A stretch of DNA of 64,000 nt from positions 1 through 64,000 of the forward strand of contig CBDATD010000001.1 of assembly GCA_965199935.1 (NCBI GenBank), given 5' to 3'. The DNA comes from JAPPLG01 sp965199935. Its GTDB lineage: Bacteria; Bdellovibrionota; Bdellovibrionia; Bdellovibrionales; UBA1609. A model generated the notes under the pieces. The model saw only the letters and a program-made list of their open reading frames with translations. It did not search any database and was not told where the DNA came from. The position numbers and the translations under genes are program-made. Below are positions 1 through 10,500 of the stretch, one piece after another (positions within the stretch are counted from its first letter, which is position 1; the number at the start of each line of letters is the position of its first letter).

Positions 1-1697
1 CCAATAGATAAATTACTGCCTAAGGTCCCCGTATCCGGAGAAGCCGGTAAAGCGCTTAACAAAGGAGCCGGTGTGATGACAATATTTCCCAGAGTGCCGA
101 TGGAAGGAGAAAGAGAAACAGGTTCTCCAGGCACCAACCAGGAAATGCCGAAACTTCTTGAAAAGTCGTCTCTAGCCTCTACAATCCGGGCTGAGATCAT
201 AACCTGCTTTGGAGTGCGGTCCAAATCTACGATAAGCTGTTTCATTCTCTCAATAGCAGACTCCGTATCACGGATCAAAAGAGAGTTATTTTGGGCATCC
301 GCTTGTATATTCCCTCTGGCGGTCTTGAAAATATTGATTTGACTCAAGATACGGCTTGCCTGTGCATAAGCAATGGGTACAATTTCCAATTTCAAAGGGG
401 CCGAGGCTTCCTGCTGGCGTTTGATCGCATTGAGTCTGCTCTGCATAGATTCAAAATCTTTTATAGAGGCAATGGTCACCACATTGCCCTCTCTCACGTA
501 GGCTAAGTCATTCTGCTTCATAATGAGAAAAAGAGCCTGGTCCCAAGGCACTTCCCTCAACTGTATATTCACTTTTGTATCTTTGATTTGATTTGAAATA
601 ATCATGTTAATGCCGGAATCTTCAGCTAAGAAATACAAAATATCTTTGAGGTTTGCGTCCCGCACATCCAAAGTAATCGGTTTGCCGTAAAATTTCTGCT
701 CCTTCAGCAGAAAATCATAGATAGTGGCCGCCTGTAAAAATGATTCTCCTTCAACAGCGCCCGTTTCTTCAGCAGCAGCTGTATCTTCCAACACAGCAGA
801 GTCCTCCTCCAACACTTGATCCTCCGGCAGACTGTCCTCTTGATCTGCTGTCAACAAAGATTCGTCTTCCCCGGAACCCGAAGAGGAAATGACAAGACCC
901 CCCGTCTCTGCTGAGGCAATTATGGGAGCCTGGCTGTTCGGCCGCATTTGGATGATAATACGAACCACATCCTCAGACTTTTGATCCGCTTGCAGGAGGG
1001 CAAAGCCTGACTGAAATTCTTTCATAATATAAGGCCATCTTAAATTCTCTTTAAGGACTGCATTGGGAATTTCAATAATAAACTGCCGGGTGGCTTCATT
1101 AAAACGCGAACGGTAGGAAGGATCGCCCCCCTCAACATCCACATACACCTGCTCATTTTCATACCGAATATTAGAGACAGCAACACTGCCTGAAACCCCT
1201 TCCTGCGTTTCGGATTCAGCCAAAAACTCCTCCTCCTCTGAACCAGCCTCAACCGCCGTTTCTTCTTCAGAAGTCTGCTCTTCCAATCCAGCCTCTTCAC
1301 CAGCATCTGAGACTATCTCGGATGTTTCTGCAGTTTCTCCTTCTTCAACAGTGTCTTCCTCGGAAGAGGATTCTGCCTGCAAAGTTTCAGATGGAGCCTG
1401 TTCTTCAGAAGGCTCCTCGTACTCTTCCTCCTCACTGGCAAATTCTGCAAACTCGTCTTCAATTTCCTTGAGCTCGCCCTCAGCGGCCTCCTCTTCTAAT
1501 TGTTCGGATTGAGCTGTGGCGGAAGCCCCGTCAGACTTCAGCTCCTCATCAAAATTGTCTTCCTCATCATCACTGGAAGATAGAAACTCTTCCTCTTCTT
1601 CATCCTCATAATCATAAGCGCTCATGCCTTCCTGAGTGTCCACCGAAGTACAGGCAGAAAAAAAGAAAAAAACCGCCGTCAGCCATATCTTATTCAT
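1..1697 (-). CDS. pilQ: Type IV pilus secretin PilQ (N-terminal part, cut by window edge)
   Basis: Outer-membrane secretin through which the type IV pilus passes. Translation from the ATG at 1697 gives about 565 residues before the window edge, so the C-terminal secretin barrel is not visible. It starts with a lipoprotein-type signal peptide (lipobox-like FSAC near residue 16). An extremely acidic Glu/Ser-rich stretch covers about residues 25-160, then an AMIN-like domain begins near residue 165, a second acidic linker follows, and a secretin STN-type domain lies near residues 330-400 (DANLKDILYFLAEDSGINM). A secretin N-domain repeat follows (IVPIAYAQASRIL). It is the last gene of the pilMNOPQ cluster, 9 bases after pilP. 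The family call is secure. The long acidic linker is unusual. Confidence 0.93.
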   Translation of the reverse strand, partial: MNKIWLTAVFFFFSACTSVDTQEGMSAYDYEDEEEEEFLSSSDDEEDNFDEELKSDGASATAQSEQLEEEAAEGELKEIEDEFAEFASEEEEYEEPSEEQAPSETLQAESSSEEDTVEEGETAETSEIVSDAGEEAGLEEQTSEEETAVEAGSEEEEFLAESETQEGVSGSVAVSNIRYENEQVYVDVEGGDPSYRSRFNEATRQFIIEIPNAVLKENLRWPYIMKEFQSGFALLQADQKSEDVVRIIIQMRPNSQAPIIASAETGGLVISSSGSGEDESLLTADQEDSLPEDQVLEEDSAVLEDTAAAEETGAVEGESFLQAATIYDFLLKEQKFYGKPITLDVRDANLKDILYFLAEDSGINMIISNQIKDTKVNIQLREVPWDQALFLIMKQNDLAYVREGNVVTIASIKDFESMQSRLNAIKRQQEASAPLKLEIVPIAYAQASRILSQINIFKTARGNIQADAQNNSLLIRDTESAIERMKQLIVDLDRTPKQVMISARIVEARDDFSRSFGISWLVPGEPVSLSPSIGTLGNIVITPAPLLSALPASPDTGTLGSNLSI

Positions 1698-1706
1698 AAC
1701 AACCCC

Positions 1707-2510
1707 TTACCTTTCATAAAATAATTCCGCTTCCTGTTTATTGCTTTTCGCGCTTAAAGTTTTTTCATAAGGCTCAAAACTGAGCAGCCCCGTTGAGGGG
1801 TCAGTCACAGGCTTCATCGCCCAAATGCGGTTCATTTCAATTCTGGCAATTAAGGCGCCCTCCTGCCCAATGCGGTCATTCTCCGTTAAAGTATAAGTTT
1901 TATTTTTAGTTTCAACCAAAGCTCTAGGGACCACTCCATCTTTGCCCCACAAAATAGCTTTGAGCTGGATGTTGTCAATACTCTCCTGCTCTACTGGATG
2001 CAGGCGGTCTTCAGGAAGGGTGGTCACGTCTTTGAGCGCCCCCGGTTTTGAAAAAGGATCTTTCTTATCTTCGACAGTGTATTTGTACTCAGGGATATAG
2101 GATTTAATTTTTAACTTCAAATCAGAATCTTCATCTGGCGGAAGAGTCTGCGCCTGCTCTTCCGAAGGCTCATCTGTTTCCAATGCCTCTTCCGAAGACC
2201 CGCCTGTTTCCGCCAGCGCCTCTTCTGAAGACTCGTCTGTTTCCAACGCCTCTTCCGCGGAATCATCTGTTTCCGCCAATGCCTCCTCTGCAGGAGGCGG
2301 CTCTTCTAAAACTTCCTCCGAGGGGGCCGCTGATTCTGCTTCAGCTTGTTCAGAAGGCTCTTCCGGAGGAGCGCTTTCAACAGCCTCAGGCACTTGAATA
2401 TCCACAGCAGAGGACGAAGGAGCTTCAGGAATTTCTAAGGATGGACCCTCTTCTTCTGAAAAAGAAAAAAAACCAAAAATCAAAAACAGAAAAAAACAAA
2501 ACCGACTCAT
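1707..2510 (-). CDS. pilP: Type IV pilus assembly protein PilP
   Basis: Inner-membrane-anchored pilotin-like protein that links the PilN/PilO platform to the PilQ secretin. The N-terminus (MSRFCFFLFLIFGFF) looks like a signal peptide or anchor. About 110 residues of Glu/Ala/Ser/Thr-rich repeats follow, with units like SSEEALETDE. The conserved C-terminal PilP domain carries DPFSKP and the block SIDNIQLKAILWG, followed by ALVETKNKTYTL and the IGQEGA turn. I chose the ATG at 2510; an upstream TTG at 2528 is in frame but gives a less typical signal sequence. It lies between pilO and pilQ. The acidic repeats may vary in number between strains, which is inference. Confidence 0.9.
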   Translation of the reverse strand: MSRFCFFLFLIFGFFSFSEEEGPSLEIPEAPSSSAVDIQVPEAVESAPPEEPSEQAEAESAAPSEEVLEEPPPAEEALAETDDSAEEALETDESSEEALAETGGSSEEALETDEPSEEQAQTLPPDEDSDLKLKIKSYIPEYKYTVEDKKDPFSKPGALKDVTTLPEDRLHPVEQESIDNIQLKAILWGKDGVVPRALVETKNKTYTLTENDRIGQEGALIARIEMNRIWAMKPVTDPSTGLLSFEPYEKTLSAKSNKQEAELFYER

Positions 2511-2542
2511 AACCCTTAGGCTATTCAATCATGCTTCTTATT

Positions 2543-3166
2543 TCAAGTCTGCTCATTTTGCTTTGCGTTTTCATCTTGCACAGTGACAGGCTGAACGTAG
2601 CGAAAACCAAGAACGTTAATCTGTGCTTGTATCTTTTGAATTTTATTTTCACTCCCCGCGCCTCTGTTGTTCAAAGCCACCGGCTTAATGTTTACATTTT
2701 GAACAGTGACCACCTTATCCAAACTCGTCAGTTTTGATAAAAAACTTAGAAACTGTCCAAACTCACTCTCCACAACCAACTGTACAGTCAATGCTTCGTA
2801 AAGACCTGTCTTTTTTTGCTGCTGCGAAGAACCCTTCATGGACATAATTTCCAAACCGCTTTCTTTTGAAAGGCGCGTTAAATCCTGAAACAACTGCCGA
2901 TTGGTGAGCTGATAGGGAAAGTAATCATACAATAACTCCAACTCTTTCCCCAAATTTTTAACGCTGTTGTCAAAGAAGACAGCTTGTCTGATTTCTTCTT
3001 CTTTTTTTTTAATGCTTTTATCTGTTTGAATAATTTGACCCCTGATGCCTTCTATTTCCTGCGTAATATTGACACCCGCATCATACAAAAAAAACCAGTA
3101 ACCGGCGGCCAGCAGGCCGGATATAAAAACAATGCCAATGGCAGTTAAATTGGAAAGAAAATTCAT
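2543..3166 (-). CDS. pilO: Type IV pilus assembly protein PilO
   Basis: Inner-membrane alignment-complex protein that pairs with PilN. The 207 residues show one N-terminal transmembrane helix (about residues 8-28). A predicted coiled coil (about 35-75) is rich in Lys/Glu. A ferredoxin-like PilO domain follows, with the typical block YFPYQLTNRQLFQDLTRLSK. It sits 6 bases after pilN and just before pilP, the canonical order. Length fits the family. Nothing odd was seen. Confidence 0.92.
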   Translation of the reverse strand: MNFLSNLTAIGIVFISGLLAAGYWFFLYDAGVNITQEIEGIRGQIIQTDKSIKKKEEEIRQAVFFDNSVKNLGKELELLYDYFPYQLTNRQLFQDLTRLSKESGLEIMSMKGSSQQQKKTGLYEALTVQLVVESEFGQFLSFLSKLTSLDKVVTVQNVNIKPVALNNRGAGSENKIQKIQAQINVLGFRYVQPVTVQDENAKQNEQT

Positions 3167-3172
3167 AAAAAA

Positions 3173-3808
3173 CTATGTTCCCTTATTGTTTATTATTTCC
3201 CCGGTAATTCTAAAATTTTTAATTTTCGTTTGTTGATTGGACACCACGTCCTCCCAGTTGATGGAATGGTAGATGGTCTTTTTTCCCTGCAATTTTTCCA
3301 CAAACTGATCAATCACGTCTTCTTTGCTGGCGGAGCCGGCAATAGTCAGACGGTCTCCTCTGACATTGACCGTGTTGAAAAATATAAATTCACTCACGTT
3401 TTCCTGCTCTGACGCACGCCCCATGGCCTCTTGAATACTGTCCAGCACTCGAATCACCATCACCCTCTCCTGGGCCAGTGTTTTTAAAATCCCAAGTTTA
3501 TTTTGGAACTCCTCATTTTTTTTATGAGCCCCATCGTACGAGGCCAGTTTGTCTGTCAGCGTTTTCAATTTTTGTTTTCTATCAGAAAGTTCTCCAGCCA
3601 CCTGCTCCTTTTGTTTGAGCAGATTATCTTCATTGTATCTCTCGTAAAAAACAAGTCCGAGGGGAGCCAGCGCCATAACAGCTAACTTGACGCTAAAACC
3701 GGCAACGGTGTGAAGACCCCAATCGTTCCACTCCATCTGCTGTCTCAACTGACTGGACAAATCCAGCTTAATAGTGTTGGTCCGCCCTGATTTCTTAAAA
3801 TTAATCAC
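3173..3808 (-). CDS. pilN: Type IV pilus assembly protein PilN
   Basis: Inner-membrane protein whose short cytoplasmic N-terminus normally binds PilM. The protein begins MINFKKSGRTNTIKLDLSSQ and has one transmembrane helix near residues 36-56. A coiled coil then runs to about residue 105 and is followed by a small C-terminal PilN domain (VIRVLDSIQEAMG, then KLQGKKTIYHSINWE). It lies between pilM and pilO, with an 84-base gap to pilM that holds no other gene. Length of 211 residues is normal for the family. Confidence 0.9.
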   Translation of the reverse strand: MINFKKSGRTNTIKLDLSSQLRQQMEWNDWGLHTVAGFSVKLAVMALAPLGLVFYERYNEDNLLKQKEQVAGELSDRKQKLKTLTDKLASYDGAHKKNEEFQNKLGILKTLAQERVMVIRVLDSIQEAMGRASEQENVSEFIFFNTVNVRGDRLTIAGSASKEDVIDQFVEKLQGKKTIYHSINWEDVVSNQQTKIKNFRITGEIINNKGT

Positions 3809-3892
3809 TCTAAAATCCTCTCTCCCCGGTTAGTGTAGCACATTTCACAAATATTAAACTAGATTTTATTATTGAGTTATTGACTTGAAACA

Positions 3893-4966
3893 TTATTTAC
3901 CCGTGTGGCTGAGAGCCAAACCCACACAAACGCCTGCAAAGGATTGTAAATCAGCCAGTTTCTTCTTGGAAAAACCTTTCGTTTGAAGACTGCGGAAAAC
4001 TTGCAAGTCTTCTATATCTAAGTGCATCTTTTTTGAAATTTCCGATTTCAGCCCTGGAATGTTCCTGCCTCCTCCTGTAACAAAAATCTTTGAAATATCA
4101 GCATTAAAATAATTTAAAAAATACTCCATCCCAATAGAAATTTCCTGAGACACTGTAGAGTTATAATTTTGAATAATCTCCATCACTTCGCTGGGAGTGT
4201 TTTCTCCTTTACACGCTGTATCCAACAGGGTTTGAGCTTCATCAAAGTTCACACCCAGTCTGCGTTGAATTTCCTGCACGTAGAGATAGCTTCCTGTGAA
4301 CAACTCTCTGGAAAAAACAACATGAAAATTTCTCACGACGTAAAACCCGGCGGTTTGAAATCCAATATCTAAGAGCAGTACATAATCGGACTTGTCTATT
4401 GTTTTATAATTTTCCAGAAGAATCTGCTGGAGAGACAGCAGAGAAGGAAAAATAACATCCGTTCGGACGGCAATATCATGGGTGCATAAATTGTATATGC
4501 TAAAATCTTTATTTTGCATAGCAATCAAAAAAACAGAATCCATGTGAGGGTCGTCATCCTCCATATGCGGCAGATCCACATGTACATATTCTGCTTGTTC
4601 AACATCAAAAGGCAGGTGTTGAGCCGCTTCAAAGCGAATATTTTCTTTCCTCACATGAGTGTGGCTGGATCGAATAATACTGAGCTTTCTTGTGACAATC
4701 CCCGCCCCTCCGATTCCCAAAACAACTTTGCACTTGTTGTGGTACTGAACCCTCTGGTGAAGAAGAGTTTTCAACTCTTTAGAAATCAAGGAGCTGTCTG
4801 ACAGAACCCCCTTATCCATAGCTTGATGGGGAGTGGAAATCATTTCAAAATGGGTGAGGACAGGTCTTTTATCTGCAACCGCAAAATGCGCGGCTTTAAG
4901 GTATCTAGAACCCATATCAACAGTGATCATCGCCTTTTTGGGAAATAACAAATTAGATAAGCCCAC
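3893..4966 (-). CDS. pilM: Type IV pilus assembly protein PilM (actin-like ATPase)
   Basis: Cytoplasmic actin-fold protein of the pilus alignment complex that binds the PilN tail. The 357-residue sequence has the nucleotide-binding blocks of the FtsA/PilM family: ITVDMGSRYLKAAHF near residue 15, LLLDIGFQTAGFYVV near 195 and FVTGGGRNIPGL near 295. Translation starts at a GTG at 4966, preceded by a purine-rich GAGGGAGAG sequence. It follows pilD after 41 bases. The call is secure from motifs and gene order. Confidence 0.93.
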   Translation of the reverse strand: MGLSNLLFPKKAMITVDMGSRYLKAAHFAVADKRPVLTHFEMISTPHQAMDKGVLSDSSLISKELKTLLHQRVQYHNKCKVVLGIGGAGIVTRKLSIIRSSHTHVRKENIRFEAAQHLPFDVEQAEYVHVDLPHMEDDDPHMDSVFLIAMQNKDFSIYNLCTHDIAVRTDVIFPSLLSLQQILLENYKTIDKSDYVLLLDIGFQTAGFYVVRNFHVVFSRELFTGSYLYVQEIQRRLGVNFDEAQTLLDTACKGENTPSEVMEIIQNYNSTVSQEISIGMEYFLNYFNADISKIFVTGGGRNIPGLKSEISKKMHLDIEDLQVFRSLQTKGFSKKKLADLQSFAGVCVGLALSHTGK

Positions 4967-5007
4967 TTCTCTCCCTCATAAAAAAGAAAATAAAAGGTGA
5001 TTATAGA

Positions 5008-5772
5008 TTAAGTTTTAAAAATAGAAAATATAAAAAACGCGCTGTCTTCATAAGAAAAAAGAATAAACAAATAAACAGCCAGCGCAAGATAAGGTCCAAA
5101 AGCCAGCTCCAAACCCCACAAGGGCCTCCGCCCTCTGTACTTCAACATTGCATAAACAATATACAAAGCCCCCAAAATACTTACCCAAAACAAAACAGGC
5201 AGTATCCCTTGAAATCCAACTAAAGCTCCAATCCAGGCCAGCATCTTTATATCCCCCCCTCCTAAACCTTCTTTTTTGAAGAGAAAGTAGTAAGAAGCCC
5301 CTAAAACCAGCAGAAAACCTCCTCCAAACAAAACTCCTAATAAAGCAGACTGCAATTCTCTTTCAGGGTTGATCCAAGCGCCCAGCAAGGCTGTCAACAG
5401 CCCCCCTAAAGTACACGTGTCCGGTAAAATAGTTCTCTTCAAATCCACAGTCACAGCCGTTACAGCAATGACGCAAAACAAAGCTGTTTCAACAGCATAC
5501 CAGCTGTTATTCAAAGCTAAAAAAATAGAAGTGAGAAAAAAACCCATCACACATTCCATTAGGGGTTTTCTGCCCTCTATTTTTCTCAAACACCTCAAGC
5601 ATTTTCCACGCGCCAAAAGCCACGAAAGAACAGGAATGAACCCCAAAAAATGACGACAGCTGGGACAGCGGTAAACAGATATCTTTCTCCGCCCCTCATA
5701 GATTTGAACCAGCCCGTAAGCCCACTGGCCTATAAACAAACCTAAAAGAAAAAGAGCCGCAATGCTATACAA
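5008..5772 (-). CDS. pilD: Prepilin peptidase / N-methyltransferase PilD
   Basis: Bifunctional membrane aspartyl protease that cleaves type IV prepilins and methylates the new N-terminus. The N-terminal cytoplasmic domain has the two zinc-binding pairs CPSC and CLRC. Several hydrophobic helices follow. One catalytic Asp lies in GLGGGDIKML and the other in VTVDLKRTILPD. No ATG precedes the domain. The candidate starts are TTG at 5772, overlapping the stop of the upstream permease gene, or TTG at 5805; I prefer 5772 because the protein then begins at the membrane helix as in relatives. It immediately precedes pilM, so pilin processing and pilus assembly share one transcript. Confidence 0.88.
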   Translation of the reverse strand: MYSIAALFLLGLFIGQWAYGLVQIYEGRRKISVYRCPSCRHFLGFIPVLSWLLARGKCLRCLRKIEGRKPLMECVMGFFLTSIFLALNNSWYAVETALFCVIAVTAVTVDLKRTILPDTCTLGGLLTALLGAWINPERELQSALLGVLFGGGFLLVLGASYYFLFKKEGLGGGDIKMLAWIGALVGFQGILPVLFWVSILGALYIVYAMLKYRGRRPLWGLELAFGPYLALAVYLFILFSYEDSAFFIFSIFKT

Positions 5773-6535
5773 AGTCTTTTCGATTGAAAATTTGAGCTGA
5801 AACAACTAAAAACAACAAAACCCAGGAGCATGCATAAAAAGAGTAAAAAACAACTTCCTCAGCAGGCACAAAATCTTGATAGACCACATGGGGCCTCCAG
5901 TTGAAATTCTCCAGATTTGGAAAGAGCAAAACTCCATAATCAGCAAGAAAATGGAGGAAAGGCTCCTCTGTCTGCTTCAGCAGGGTTTTCATTGTGTCAA
6001 TCCAATGTCCAATGATAAAAAAACAGGCCGTATAGCAGATAATTAAAAAACTGGAGGTAAAAGAGCTGAACAAAATGGAAATGGAGAGAAGCACTAAAGC
6101 TTCCAAATAAATACCCCACATTGCTTTTGCAAAAACAGACTCCACGGGGATGCCGAAATAATAAAAAATAAGGATCAAAATCAAACCCAAGAGGGCCGTC
6201 GCCGCGGCCATGACAAAAGCCATGCCGAAAAATTTACCGAGGATGTATTGAACGCGCGAAATAGGGCGTGTGACCAAGGTTGTAATAATTTTCTTCTCCA
6301 TATCTCTTGTAATGGACAAACTTCCAAAAAAAACGGAAACCGCAATGAGAACAATCTGCGCGGAAAAAAGACTGAAATTTATTGTGATGCGTTTTTCTTC
6401 AGACATGGAGAGAGGCCCCAAAAGAGCGCCCACTGAAAGAATCAGTAAAGCCACCAGCACCAATCCGTAAAAAAACTTATGCCGCAGAACTTCCTGAAAC
6501 CCATTCATCGCCAGTATAAAAATATTTCTCCACAT
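5765..6535 (-). CDS. ABC-2 type transporter permease
   Basis: Integral membrane subunit of an ABC-2 family exporter. The 256 residues contain about six hydrophobic segments. The family pattern near residue 85 (ITRDMEKKIITTLVTRPISR) is typical of ABC-2 permeases related to NosY or gliding/antibiotic exporters. It lies 7 bases downstream of its ATPase partner and overlaps the start of pilD. Substrate cannot be deduced. Location inside the pilus operon makes a role in envelope biogenesis plausible but unproven. Confidence 0.85.
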   Translation of the reverse strand: MWRNIFILAMNGFQEVLRHKFFYGLVLVALLILSVGALLGPLSMSEEKRITINFSLFSAQIVLIAVSVFFGSLSITRDMEKKIITTLVTRPISRVQYILGKFFGMAFVMAAATALLGLILILIFYYFGIPVESVFAKAMWGIYLEALVLLSISILFSSFTSSFLIICYTACFFIIGHWIDTMKTLLKQTEEPFLHFLADYGVLLFPNLENFNWRPHVVYQDFVPAEEVVFYSFYACSWVLLFLVVSAQIFNRKDFV

Positions 6536-6542
6536 TATTTCT

Positions 6543-7424
6543 TCACCTTTGCTTCAACGCTAATTTTCTAAAAGTTTCTTCTAAGTTTGAACTCACTCTT
6601 TCTACAGAAACAATATCTAATTTTTGACTTCTTAATTCATCCAGCACTCTCTGACACTCCTCAAGATTAGAGGCCGTTCGAGTTTGATCAGCCTTTTGTT
6701 TGTCTATGTATATGATTTCCATCTTTTCAGATTCAGCTCCCATAAACTCCCCCATGTCCCCTTCAAAAATAACTTCGCCTTCCTTTAAAACAACGAGATC
6801 TGAACAAAGCCTTTCAACATCGTGGAGCAAGTGACTGCTTAAAAATACAGAAGCGCCTTGGTCCGCAGACTGTTGGATGGTTTCCATCACATAAGAGCGG
6901 CCGTTAAAATCCAAGCCGGACATAGGCTCATCCAAAATCAAAAGGTCCGGTTTATGAACGACGGCTTGAAGCAAGCCGATTTTCTGGAGCATGCCTTTTG
7001 AGTATTGTCTCAATTTTTTGTTCTTGTCTTTGTACAAATCCATTTTTTTTAACAGCATATTTACGCGGGATTTTAAATCCGCCGCCGAGTGTCTGGAGTG
7101 GGAAAGTCTGCCGTAAAAAAGCAAAAACTCCTCCCCTGTGAGAAAGTCATAAAAATAAGGATGCTCAGGCAAAAACCCGATGCGGGACCATAATTTAGAA
7201 TGCAGCTTCCGATTTCCAAAAAAACGGCACTCGCCTTGGTCCGGCCATATCAGCTCCAGAAGACATTTCATAGTTGTTGTTTTTCCAGAGCCGTTGGCTC
7301 CTAGAAATCCTGTAATCCGGCCTTCTTTCACTGAAAAAGTGATATTTTTCAAAACAGAAACCTGCTTGGAGGACAATCCCTTTTGAAAAGATTTACTTAA
7401 ACCTTTTACAGAAATTACAGACAC
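6543..7424 (-). CDS. ABC transporter ATP-binding protein
   Basis: Cytoplasmic ATPase that would power the adjacent ABC-2 permease. Walker A is GANGSGKTT and Walker B is LLILDEP, with the following D-loop MSGLD. The signature motif is the variant YSKGM, common in this subfamily (CcmA/NatA-like). The start chosen is GTG at 7424, which has GGAG eight bases upstream and gives a normal N-terminus beginning VSVISVKGLSKSF. An in-frame TTG at 7505 would add 27 residues of poor quality. A C-terminal extension of about 70 residues follows the ATPase core. Confidence 0.88.
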   Translation of the reverse strand: MSVISVKGLSKSFQKGLSSKQVSVLKNITFSVKEGRITGFLGANGSGKTTTMKCLLELIWPDQGECRFFGNRKLHSKLWSRIGFLPEHPYFYDFLTGEEFLLFYGRLSHSRHSAADLKSRVNMLLKKMDLYKDKNKKLRQYSKGMLQKIGLLQAVVHKPDLLILDEPMSGLDFNGRSYVMETIQQSADQGASVFLSSHLLHDVERLCSDLVVLKEGEVIFEGDMGEFMGAESEKMEIIYIDKQKADQTRTASNLEECQRVLDELRSQKLDIVSVERVSSNLEETFRKLALKQR

Positions 7425-7551
7425 CCTCTGAACTCCAAAAACTACAACCTGACAACAGAATGAAACCCTTTTAAACCCCGCCGGCTCAAAAGCTGTTCTG
7501 CCCAAGAAGAAAAATTTAATCTATTTTTCCCATTTTGTAAAGCTCCAAAAA

Positions 7552-10500
7552 TCAGCGGAGGGGGGAAACTTGAAAAGATTTTTTTCGCATTTTCTTCAAA
7601 ACAATGACAAAAGATTTAACCGCATCTTTTTCTGTAATGCAGGGGACGGCGTAATCCACACAGCTTCGCCGAATGCCAAAACTAGCTTCGATGGACCGGT
7701 GTCCTGAAGTGGTGTTAAAAACAAAGGCGGCTTTACCGGATCGAATGCGGTCCACGCAGTGCGGCCGCCCTTCATGCACTTTTTTAACAGCCAGGCAGGG
7801 AAGACCATGGGATTTTAAAAAATCCGCAGTGCCGCGGGTGGCGCTGATCGTATAACCCAAGTCCAACAGCTCTTTAATATCCTCTAAGAGCAAAGCTTTG
7901 TCCTTCTCCTTAAGAGATAAGAACACTTCCCCTTCCAATGGAAAAGTGAGCTGGCAGGATACAAGCGCCTTTAAAAGAGCTGATGCATAATCCCCACCCC
8001 GGCCCATCACCTCTCCTATGGATTTCATTTCAGGGCCTAAGATAGAATCGACGTCATCAAATTTCTTGAATGGAAAAACCACTCCTTTGACAGAGATTGT
8101 TTTCACAGCAGACCAATCAACATGCGCAGGCTTTTCATAATCCAACAAGGCCTCCACAGCAAAATCTACAATAGGAACACCGGCCGCTTTGGACAAAAAG
8201 GGAACACTGCGGGAACTGCGGGGGTTGGCTTCCAGAATAAAAATTTCATCATTTTTGACGGCCATTTGCAAGTTCAGAAGACCTTTGACATTTAATTTTT
8301 CCGCCAGCAAAAAAGCGCAACTCTCAATTTTTTTATACATTTCCTTTTTCAGCCTTCTCGGAGGAAAAACACCCATGCTGTCGCCGCTGTGAACTCCAGC
8401 CGCTTCAATATGCTCTAGGATTCCCCCCGCAACACTCCAACTCTTCCCCCTCACCATATCCACATCCACTTCCAAAAAACCTTCTAAAAATTGATCAATG
8501 AGGCATGGTTTTGTTTTGGAAATAAAATATTTATAACGGTCAAAATAATTTTTGAGCTCCTCTTCCGCCTGGATGATTTCCATACGCCGCCCCCCCAAGA
8601 CATAACTGGGGCGGCACATCAGCGGGTACCCCACTTTCTCAGCTATTTTTAGAGCTGTTTTCAGTGAATCAGCTCCGCCGGATTTTGGAGCTTGAAAACC
8701 CGCACTTTGACAGAGGCGGGCGAATTGCACTCGGTCCTCCGCCAGGTCAATGGTTTTCATAGAGGAGCCGATCATTTGAAATCCCTCCTCCAGCGCCGGA
8801 CGAGCCAGCTCCAGAGCGGTTTGCCCTCCAAACTGAGAACAAAAAAACTTCGGCTGGACGTACTTCAAAACTTCTAAGACATATTCTTCCACAAGAGGTT
8901 CAAAATACAATTCATCTGCTGTGTCGTAATCCGTAGAAACCGTTTCAGGATTGGAATTAATCATGATGGCGCGATAGCCGCATTTTTTAAATTTTTTAAC
9001 GGCGCGGACACAGCTGTAGTCAAATTCAATACCCTGCCCAATGCGGTTGGGGCCGCTTCCAAAAATGGCCGCGCTTTTTTCACCCGCAGACACCCGCTCC
9101 TGCCTTTTCCCCAGATATGTTGAGTAGTAATAAGGGGTGCTGGAGCGAAATTCACCGGCGCAGGTGTCCACAGAGTAAAAAGCGGGGGCAATATTTTTCC
9201 GCCGCCTTTTCTTTCGAACCTCTTTTTCTGAACAGCCTGCTATACGAGCGATCCAAGCGTCCGTAAAACCCGCCCGTTTTGCCGGCAGAAGGCGGTCCAA
9301 GCTTAAAGTCTTCTCCATCTTTATGAAAGAATAAACAGCTTCCAAAAACCAAGGGTCGATAGCCGTCAAGCTCTGCACCTGCTGGACAGTCCACCCTTCT
9401 CGAAAAGCCTGAAAAATGTGAAAAATACGCCGGCTGTTTGGATACGATAAATATTGCTCTGAAAAATCAACATGATAGATCAAATCACGGTCTTTCTCGA
9501 CTGAAGATATGGATTTAATAAGAGATTCCATAAAAGTCCGTCCGATGCCCATCGCCTCCCCAACACTTTTCATTTGAGTGGTCAGGGAATCCTGAGCCCC
9601 TTCATATTTGTCAAAATCAAAACGAGGGCATTTGGTCACAATGTAATCCAAGGCCGGTTCATAACAAGAAGGGGTCGTGCCTGTAATATCATTAGAAATT
9701 TCCTCCAAGGTGTATCCCATTGCCAGCAGGGCGGCTATTTTTGCAATGGGAAATCCCGTGGCTTTAGAGGCTAAAGCAGAAGATCTGCTCACGCGGGGGT
9801 TCATCTCTATAACCAGCCTTTCTCTTGTCACAGGATGTACGGCAAATTGAATATTTGCTCCTCCCGTCTCCACCCCAATGGCTGAAATAATTTTCTGCGC
9901 TTCTGAACGCATCTCCTGGTATTCGCGGTCCGACAAAGTTTGTTGAGGGGCCACGGCAATGCTGTCCCCTGTATGCACTCCGCAGGGGTCCACATTTTCT
10001 ATAGAACACACAACGACAAATGTGCCTTTTTTGTCCCGCATGACTTCCAGTTCAAACTCTTTCCACCCTAAAAGGCTTTTTTCAATAAGCACTTCCCCGG
10101 CGGGGCTTTCTCTAAGGGCTATGGACAAACGCTTTTCAAATTCATCCAGAGAGTGAACAACTCCGCCGCCGCTTCCCCCTAATGTGTAGTTGGGTCTTAG
10201 AATCAGAGGAAAATCCACATTCTGAATTTGCTCCATTCCCTCTTTAAAAGAACGCGCCAGCCAGCTTTCCGGGTATTTGGCTCCGATGTCTTTTAAAATT
10301 TCCCTAAACTCTTCTCGATTCTCCGCTTTTCGGATAGTGTCCGCCTCAGCGCCCAGCAGTTGAATGCCGTATTTCTTGAAAACTCCTTTTTTCTCCAGCT
10401 CTAAAGCAAGATTGAGGGCGGTCTGCCCTCCCAAGGTGGGGATGACAAATTGAGGTTTTTCGACAGCGCATATTTTTTCTACGAACTCAGAATCTAAAGG

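Noticed and set aside
2183..2512. Plus-strand open frame rich in Pro and Leu
   Set aside because: Shadow of the acidic repeats of PilP.
7425..7551. Possible small gene between carB and the ABC ATPase
   Set aside because: The only open frame is an N-terminal extension of the ATPase without ribosome site or family support.
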